Shown here piece by piece: positions 57,316 to 64,000 of a stretch of DNA of 64,000 bases (position 1 is the stretch's first letter; each line of letters begins with the position of its first letter). The position numbers and the translations under genes were made by a program. The notes under the pieces were generated by a model. The model was not told where the DNA came from. It did no database searches and worked only from the letters and a program-made list of their open reading frames with translations. The DNA comes from Gibbula magus (Eukaryota; Mollusca; Gastropoda; Trochida; Trochidae), in assembly GCA_936450465.1 (NCBI GenBank), contig OW388301.1:17093523-17157522 (forward strand). Reading direction: 5' to 3'.

Positions 57316-60300
57316 TTACAGTTTTGAAAGTATGTATGTCCTGATAGATCCAGTGCCTGATAAATCTGAAAAAAAGTATCTACAAAATATGAAAATATCT
57401 GAATTCGCAATCCTCACTATAAAGAAAGATGCTCTTACTTTTCTAAAATTGACAATTTTCATCTCCAACTATCTGTGAGAGATTACTTATTTTACTTTTA
57501 TGTCTATGTGTATATTGCAAAATCAGATTGCAAAACTCATGATCAGTCTAAAATTAACCAGGCTTGTCGCTGCTTATTGATTTTACTTAATATTATTAAG
57601 GAAAATTTGCAAACATTCACATTCCTGTGTACATTTGATTCATGTCTTTTGAAGATGTTGTTGAAAGAACGTAGATACATGACGTGCCTGTTTATAATAC
57701 GTATGACAGGGTGTCATCTTTCTAAATCCATTGCTTATCGAAATGTGTTGACAATGAAAACGATAAGCATCAGATTACATCTAAATTTGTAACATTTGCA
57801 TTAGTATTCTTATCAGCACGTGCCAAATGAAATCAAGTTACGTTATGGCAGCAATCTATAAATGCCAAATTTGGTATTTATTGATCACAGATTGTAATGA
57901 AAATAAGGAAATATGATGACAACGTCATTTTAAAGGGTCAAAATGATCACTTAATGCACATGAATGATACGGCACAATTGTCTTTAACAACAAAAACCAA
58001 ACAACTTTTATTAGAATTGAATGCATGTTTTTCACAACCAACTGAAACATACATTTTTATTATAAAAAATATTACAACTACCAATACAATAAATGACTAA
58101 TGTTTGACATTGTTGAACACAATTCTGTTCCCTGGTCATTTCCATTATAAGTAAAAACTCTTACTGTCAACTGTGATTATGTTATTCTACATTCATTTTG
58201 AACTGAAAACACAAACTACAGAGTGCCATTTTCGCAATGTTGTGACAGCTGAAAGACAAATTACATGATTTTTCACACACGAATGGGAATAAATTTTGGT
58301 ATGCACCTCTATTACGCCATCATCTCACAATGTTATTGCAGTGTTCTTGCAATGTACTGCCATACATTCTGCAGGACGAGAGATAAACTAGGATTATGAT
58401 AGGGTTACAAATATAATACTAGAGCTATCAATGTCATTCAGTAGTCACCAAAGTATTGTAAGTTGAATCCCGAATGGAGAATGTTTGACAGGCAGTGTGA
58501 CAGTGACATCGAATCCAGGTATTAACTTCAAGTGTAACATGTCACTTCTTTCCTTAAACAGGCTAATTTATAGTAACAACTGCCTCAAGAATATCTCTGA
58601 AGTTTCTCTGCTTTTCTCCACCTTTCATCGCCAGTGAAACAACCAATGTTTTCGTGAAGGTTCCAGATGTAAGGGAAGGGAGGTAACTCTATAAGCGAAG
58701 CCCTTATGGTAATAAATACTTTCGTTGATATTTACAAGTTCAAAACCAAGTGACTAAAGGACTACTCAGATTAAAGCCAACCCTTAGAGCACATGATTTA
58801 AACCAATAGTGAGAGTGTTTCAGGCATACACAATAACTATCTATTAAACTAAGCGAACATATATCAACATATATTGATGCATTCCAGGTAGAAATCCCAT
58901 ATATCACCAAACTTAATTAGTATCTAATGAACATCAATTACCTCAGAACCAAGCATTGCCATTATAAAATTATTGGCATCATTTGAGGTAAAGGTATCGA
59001 GGTGTTACATTAACAAAGGGTCTATATTGGGCTTGTTCTTATGCAGTTTTACAAGAAAAAAGGCTTTATTTCGGCGTTCTTAAATTATTAAAGACGGTTC
59101 TATCGGGGTATTTTTTGTGGAAACGAAATTCGAGATTATATTTCTTTTTACACATATATTTAGGCACTATGTTATTAATACATTATTATAAACCAATCCA
59201 GCTGAAGCATAATTCGGTGGGTAATATTTTGATGACTTTATATTTGACAATTTAATAAAGGCTGGCGTACATTAATTAAAAAAAAAAAATGAGAAGTGAA
59301 GCCATTTATTGGTACTACGAGTGGGGAATGGCACTAAAGTAATTTCCCATTCTCATTTTAAAATTTCATTTTCCAAGCAATTTTATGTAAGTGTAGTTGA
59401 TATTAGGAAATTTAGAGTAGCACTCGCTGAGTTTCACACCAGTTACGCAGCAGGAATGATAAGTTAAATATAAATGATACATTATACTTACAATGTGATG
59501 AAGGCTACATTGAGGAAGAATACCATTCTCTACCTGTGTGTTTCAAATTTAATCAACTCCACGCAAACCATTTACTTTTAGGCAGTAGCATGTTTTTTCG
59601 GAGAAATAAGTCGATGAAATGTATTTGAAAAATAATGTCACCAATAGTAAGACACCCTTCCCTTTAATGAAAATTAAGTTTTAAAATGAGTGAACATGGT
59701 TCCGTAAAGCCAAATGAATCGTTTATGATATTCCAAATAATAAAATGTGTTCACAATAAAATGGCCGCAATGCATTTTTTTGCTTTTAAACGCAACCCAA
59801 TTTTTACCACTACGGAAAATAGGTTTGTTTTAAAAGATGTGTTTTACCTTCTAAAGTAAATATAAATTACATAAACTATTATAAATGGGACATTTGAAAA
59901 ACTAAAATTGTCAAGAAACGTGCTACTGCCCCTTTAAAGCATATTGTATAAATCCAAATAGAGCTAAATTTAAATACCTCGTGTCAACCTCAGATTGTTA
60001 ACTTAACTAATTTAGCAAGGTTTATTTATCATTCAATGTCTCAAATGTACATATTTATAGGATATCTAACGAGCTTCCCCTTTCGAGCCTTGGCGGGAGA
60101 AAAACCAAAATTATTTCACTTGGGGCATAAACTTGATATGAAAGGGGAACGAGTTATCTATCCTACTTATGACCAACTTATATTTCATACGAGTTATTGT
60201 GGTTTAAAATATATTTCTGTTGTCTCTATAAAGGAAAGGAACTGCGGATTAATATCAACCCTGTCACAGCATCTAAGTTCATAATATTGCAACATTAAAT

Positions 60301-60640
60301 ATTCACACTTTTAAAAGAAAACCATTCTATAATTCGTGATGGTTGATCAGTATGGAGAAACCAGTTGCACTAGATATGCGGAAGGAACATCTCGCTACTC
60401 GAAGGTCATGAGATGAAAGTTATCCGTCCTTTGAATAAGGTCATGTCATGGCGGCTGCCATTCGCATGTTTCTCGTCGTCGGAATGTGTAAACAAGCTTA
60501 AACAACCTGATTAAATGTAAGTTTTAGATGAATATCGCCTTTGAAATGGCTTTCCTTTCGGTTCGTTTTGCCTTGTGAATATAAATTCAATGTGCACCGT
60601 TACGAATACGTTATTTTCACCGAGAGACTAAACGTTTGGT
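57316..60640. other. Mostly featureless; repeat block at 59690-59800
   Basis: Short open frames only. A block at 59735-59785 matches 26650-26700. A poly-A run at 59279-59289 could mark an old retro-insert. Confidence 0.4.
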
Positions 60641-61390
60641 GCAATGTCATTCCTAATGGTAAGAGTGAGAGCAAAAACTCTTACAACCCCTGGAACCCTG
60701 TACTGCAGGGCTCCAGTGATAGTGATTTTGTACAGCGAGAGATGCAGTGATAGTGATCGGATTAGGGAGGATAATTGCTTTATGGGTGTACAAAATGCAG
60801 CTGTAAATTAAGCAACATATGGGTAATACACAATACATGATTATGACTGATGTCAAGCTGAATCTATGGCCCATTCATAAGTGTATTTACTTTAACAATT
60901 TGCTGATACATATGTTTGTGGTCATGTGGTGTATTAGTCGGGGTCGTCAAAATAAAACTTTATTGGAACACGTATGCAAATACTACGCACCATATTGACA
61001 AAATTATAGAATTAACAAGAACTTTAGCCTTCAGAAACCACATTGTATCAATTTTGGAGATATTTGCTTATTCTGCGAAAAGTTTTTGTTAAAATATTAT
61101 ACTGTACATACCTCGCAGTGATCGTGATCAGTACAAATCAGTGATCGTGGTTTGGATAAATGTGCAGTGATCGTGATTTTCTGTACGAAATTAATAAATA
61201 CTTCACATTGAGCATCAGAATCGATGATCAATTGAATTTGAAAAGAGGAATTTGTAATAAATTTCCAGTCAGACATCGTGGAAGATACTGTAGGGTGTGG
61301 ATATTGTTCTGTAATCCGTACTTTCAGAAGAAAGAAAGAAGTATACAATTCCATAGAGAGACCAAACATTAAGATCCTTACTATAATCGG
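60641..61390. other. Unassigned DNA with CAGTGATCGTGAT-type short repeats
   Basis: CAGTGATAGTGAT at 60715 and 60746 and CAGTGATCGTGAT at 61116, 61139 (variant) and 61165 are loosely clustered. A minus-strand open frame (61097-61369) spans some of them and ends at a donor-like GAG|GTATGT; no domain is recognised. Confidence 0.35.
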
Positions 61391-62690
61391 CCTTAAATGA
61401 TCAATAAAAGAAAATGTATCACGTCAAATTTCTTTCTTTCAACGTAAGAAGGATTGATTTGAAAGAACCCAAAATGGTATAAACCGAATCAAATTGAACT
61501 TATTCCATGCTTTAATCAAAATCAATAATGTATTTTCTTATACTCCTTCTTGTAGTTGCTCAGAGTAAAACTATTTGAAATTGGTTTAATGGTCTTTTGG
61601 TCAGTGTCAGCAAAACTATTAACTGAGACATTTTGACATTTCATCGTATAGACATGTTATAAGTACTAGTTCATTGAATGAAAAAATGCGATGCATGGCA
61701 TGCTCAATTTGTCACCTCCTAGCATCTTATCTGATGTCATTGCATAGAGACACATGATGGGTAGAACTGTTAATAATGTTTCTTATAACTTTCAATCTTT
61801 CAACAACAATCATGTCAACTGGTTATGTTGTCAAAATCATTATAAATGTCCTTTCTTCTCAACATGTCCAGAATAAACATCGCATTATTATTATTATGAC
61901 ACATATGTATCATAACAGTTTGTTATGAAACCCCTTTACGAAGTACCAAGTGGGTAATATGTATATGGCATTGGTATTGAATATTACATGACATGCACTA
62001 TTAATCCGTTCACGTATTAAAAAAATATGCATATCTTGCAAAAAATGTATGAAAGAGGAGGGTGAAATAAGCATGAATTGCTCTATGAAATACCTTAACT
62101 ACAAACACTGTCGGTACTCTGAAGCAAGTGGTTTTTAAGAAGTCGAAAATGCAAAAATAATTTATAGACAGATTGACGCCATACCAAAACTCCACCAGGC
62201 CTTCTAGGATGATTAAATGTAGACCTGATGAGCTTAATATTTAACGCCCTTTATAAACATGAACCCTGTTTGCTTTGAATTCCATCGATAGAATTGGTTA
62301 AAACCCATGTAAACCTATGTTGACTTCTCCTGGGTGCAAATATGTGTATCAGATTTACTGCAATGGGACTTCAACTGTAAACAGAAACGGAAAAGGTTTA
62401 CTTTGAGGAATATTGCTTTGTTTGTCACGAGTAAGCAGTGAAATATTTATTAAAAATGGTATTATATGGGAAATAGTTTAGTATTTTCATTGTATATGTA
62501 GCTTGTTCAAACCCACTGTATCTACTTGAAATGTAACTTATTTAACTGTTTATGTGTAATTAAATGAGACAAGTAGTTCCAACTTTTTGTATACACTTAC
62601 GCACTTTGATTTGTTAATCGAGCAGCTTTTTTTATAGAATATTCTATGCCAAAGTAGAACTTGTTTAATTAATATATAGAGGATATCTGT
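61391..62690. other. Non-coding stretch, nothing recognised
   Basis: AT-rich without recognised genes or repeats. Confidence 0.5.
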
Positions 62691-62693
62691 CTT

Positions 62694-62823
62694 TTCTTGA
62701 CTAATAGGCCTACCATGTTTATCTCATCGAGTGAGGTAGAAAGTTTATATTATCACGAGTGGCGCAACTTTTCTACCTCATGAGATGAGATGAGATGAGA
62801 TAAACATGGTATTTGTCAAGAAT
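62694..62823. repeat. 130-bp inverted repeat
   Basis: TTCTTGAC plus ACCATGTTTATCTCAT at 62694-62727 is inverted at 62788-62823 (ATGAGATAAACATGGT, then GTCAAGAA). The centre holds GAGGTAGAAAG and its complement CTTTTCTACCTC, so it can fold into a long hairpin. Probably a MITE. Confidence 0.7.
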
Positions 62824-62849
62824 TAACGGATATTCTATTTATTATATAA

Positions 62850-63105
62850 TGTTATCCTTGTAATTACGCCCGAAAAGGGTCGTTTTCACGCCGAGCGGCC
62901 TCTATGAACAGCCCGTCACCACAGCAACACTGTGACGTCATAAGCCAATTCGCCGCGTGAGACCATTGTTTTATGACGTCAAATTATATCAGTCACTGTT
63001 CGCAGTGAAAATATAAGTTATTTTCACTGTAGCTTGATAGACAGTTTATTTCACTGATAAATCCCAGTTTTTCACTGCTCGTCATATAATAAAAACGATT
63101 ATTAT
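62850..63105. repeat. Probable interspersed repeat with TGACGTCA sites
   Basis: Contains TTACGCCCGAAAAGGGTCGT, TGACGTCATAA (CRE-like palindrome, 62933), ATGACGTCAAATTAT (62973) and a palindrome TGAAAATATAAGTTATTTTC followed by ACTG. GC content is higher than the surroundings and the short palindromes suggest a mobile repeat. Family not identified. Confidence 0.45.
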
Positions 63106-63344
63106 TGACAATAACACTTAGATTATTAGCATTCATGTGAGTAATGTTAACTCCATTTCTGATGCAAATTTACAAACGGTGTAATGATATTCATAACGAT
63201 GCCATATACAAAAAAATATTGTTAACATTATCATCTAATGACATAATTGGGACTAACCATTTTTCTACTAGCTTCATAACCTAAATACTCCCAGGAGATA
63301 TCTGAACCGACATTTGTTCATTAATAATTCAAGTTTGAGTTGAG

Positions 63345-63519
63345 GTTGACATTATTGTTTTACAATAAGGTATGAGCACCAAACATCATTTAAAATGCCC
63401 TGGTACCATTTTCGAAGCTATCAGTTTATGCTTTCAGATGAAACTGGTCATTACACAGTCATATTTCACACATTATGCCTGAACAGAAGATAGTAAAGTC
63501 GTGTTTATTGGGCGCCAAT
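63345..63519 (+). promoter_or_regulatory. Conserved 5' UTR/promoter of the sushi family, copy C
   Basis: Shares TTGACATTATTGTTTTACAA, TATGAGCA, AGAAGATAGTAAAG and TCGTGTTTATTG with copies A and B, in the opposite orientation on the chromosome. Confidence 0.5.
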
Positions 63520-63586
63520 ATGTCTCACCGTGTCAACTTCTTAAGTTTCCTCTGGGTTACCTTGGTGTTGATAACTGCTTGTGGAG
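63520..63586 (+). CDS. Sushi gene C, exon 1 (signal peptide); continues off window
   Basis: ATG at 63520-63522, 22 codons plus one base, donor G|GTAAAG at 63587. The peptide is MSHRVNFLSFLWVTLVLITA then CG. Same 67-nt length and phase 1 as copies A and B, so a sushi exon is expected beyond the right edge. This copy is inverted relative to A and B. Confidence 0.75.
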
Positions 63587-63644
63587 GTAAAGTTTTGCTA
63601 TTATTCCATCAATTCCCGATTGTATGGCATTGTTATTGTTTTCA

Positions 63645-64000
63645 ATTGTTGATGATAATTATGCTGATGATGCTGATGATAATTATGCTGATGATGCTGA
63701 TGATAATTATGCTGATGATGCTGATGATAATTATGCTGATGATGCTGATGATAATTATGCTGATGATGCTGATGATAATTATGCTGATGATGCTGATGAT
63801 GCTGATGATAATTATGTTGATGATGCTGATGATAATTTTGCTGATGATGCTGATGATAATTATGCTGATGATGCTGATGATAATTATGCTGATGATGCTG
63901 ATGATAATTACGCTGATGATGCTGATGATAATTATGCTGATGATGCTGATGATAATTATGCTGATGATGCTGATGATAATTATGCTGATGATGCTGATGA
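63645..64000 (+). repeat. 24-bp minisatellite, runs off window
   Basis: Perfect to near-perfect GATGATAATTATGCTGATGC-type units (24 bp: two GATGAT triplets, AATTAT, GCT), about 14 visible copies in intron 1 of gene C. One unit is shortened near 63795. Open in several frames only because of the repeat. Confidence 0.95.

Noticed and set aside
63645..64000. Coding repeat protein
   Set aside because: The 24-bp unit is a multiple of three, so several frames stay open by construction; it lies after a donor site in intron 1.

Overview
The window is intron- and repeat-rich, AT-rich eukaryotic DNA with no bacterial features. GT-AG exons, secreted CCP/sushi modules, DIRS, Penelope, Crypton, PIF/Harbinger, mariner/Tc1 and LINE remnants, tRNA-derived SINEs and AAGGTCA-rich tandem repeats together suggest a lophotrochozoan, most likely a mollusc (probably a bivalve). 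This is inferred from repeat style and is not proven. No intact multi-exon gene is completely visible.

Host genes. The best host signal is a small paralogous family of secreted sushi-domain genes. Three first exons of exactly 67 nt each encode a 22-residue signal peptide and end in phase 1: 21639-21705 (-), 53121-53187 (-) and 63520-63586 (+). Each has a related ~160-185 bp upstream segment. Two of them are followed by a 192-nt phase 1-1 sushi exon (16931-17122 and 51436-51627). One copy also has a 504-nt phase 1-1 exon of unknown fold (14059-14562). The third copy runs off the right edge.

Layout. 1-1.8 kb: 3' end of a DIRS-type element with a frameshifted tyrosine recombinase and complementary terminal repeats. 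1.9-2.5 kb: C-terminus of a Penelope-like element (GIY-YIG). 2.5-10.3 kb: an unusual 7.8-kb foldback-like structure. Its ~210-bp inverted ends are each nine copies of an 18-bp motif with matching spacers; inside are GATGTA-type repeats (mirrored on the other side), a decayed Tc1 element and a satellite of long hairpins made from the same 18-bp motif. 11-13.7 kb: a MITE and a decayed Crypton-type tyrosine recombinase. 14-21.9 kb: sushi gene A with a LINE remnant in an intron. 22-28.3 kb: LINE and SINE fragments and MITEs. 28.6-38.9 kb: nested transposons, namely a LINE split by a ~2.0-kb tandem-repeat insertion and by a full-length 5.4-kb PIF/Harbinger element with 3-bp target duplication. 38.6-43.7 kb: mostly featureless. 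43.7-49.4 kb: a diverged ~187-bp satellite interrupted by a ~1.1-kb repeat element and a nearly intact mariner. 49.6-53.4 kb: MITE, LINE pieces and sushi gene B. 53.7-55.6 kb: an inverted-repeat element filled with about 85 palindromic CCTAATTAGG boxes at 21-22 bp spacing. 56.2-57.3 kb: a third MITE copy carrying an insertion. 57-63.3 kb: sparse. 63.3-64 kb: the start of sushi gene C and a 24-bp minisatellite.

Except for the signal-peptide/sushi exons, nearly every recognisable coding segment is a transposon protein. Most carry at least one frameshift or stop, so the window reads as a nested graveyard of mobile DNA around a duplicated secreted-protein locus.
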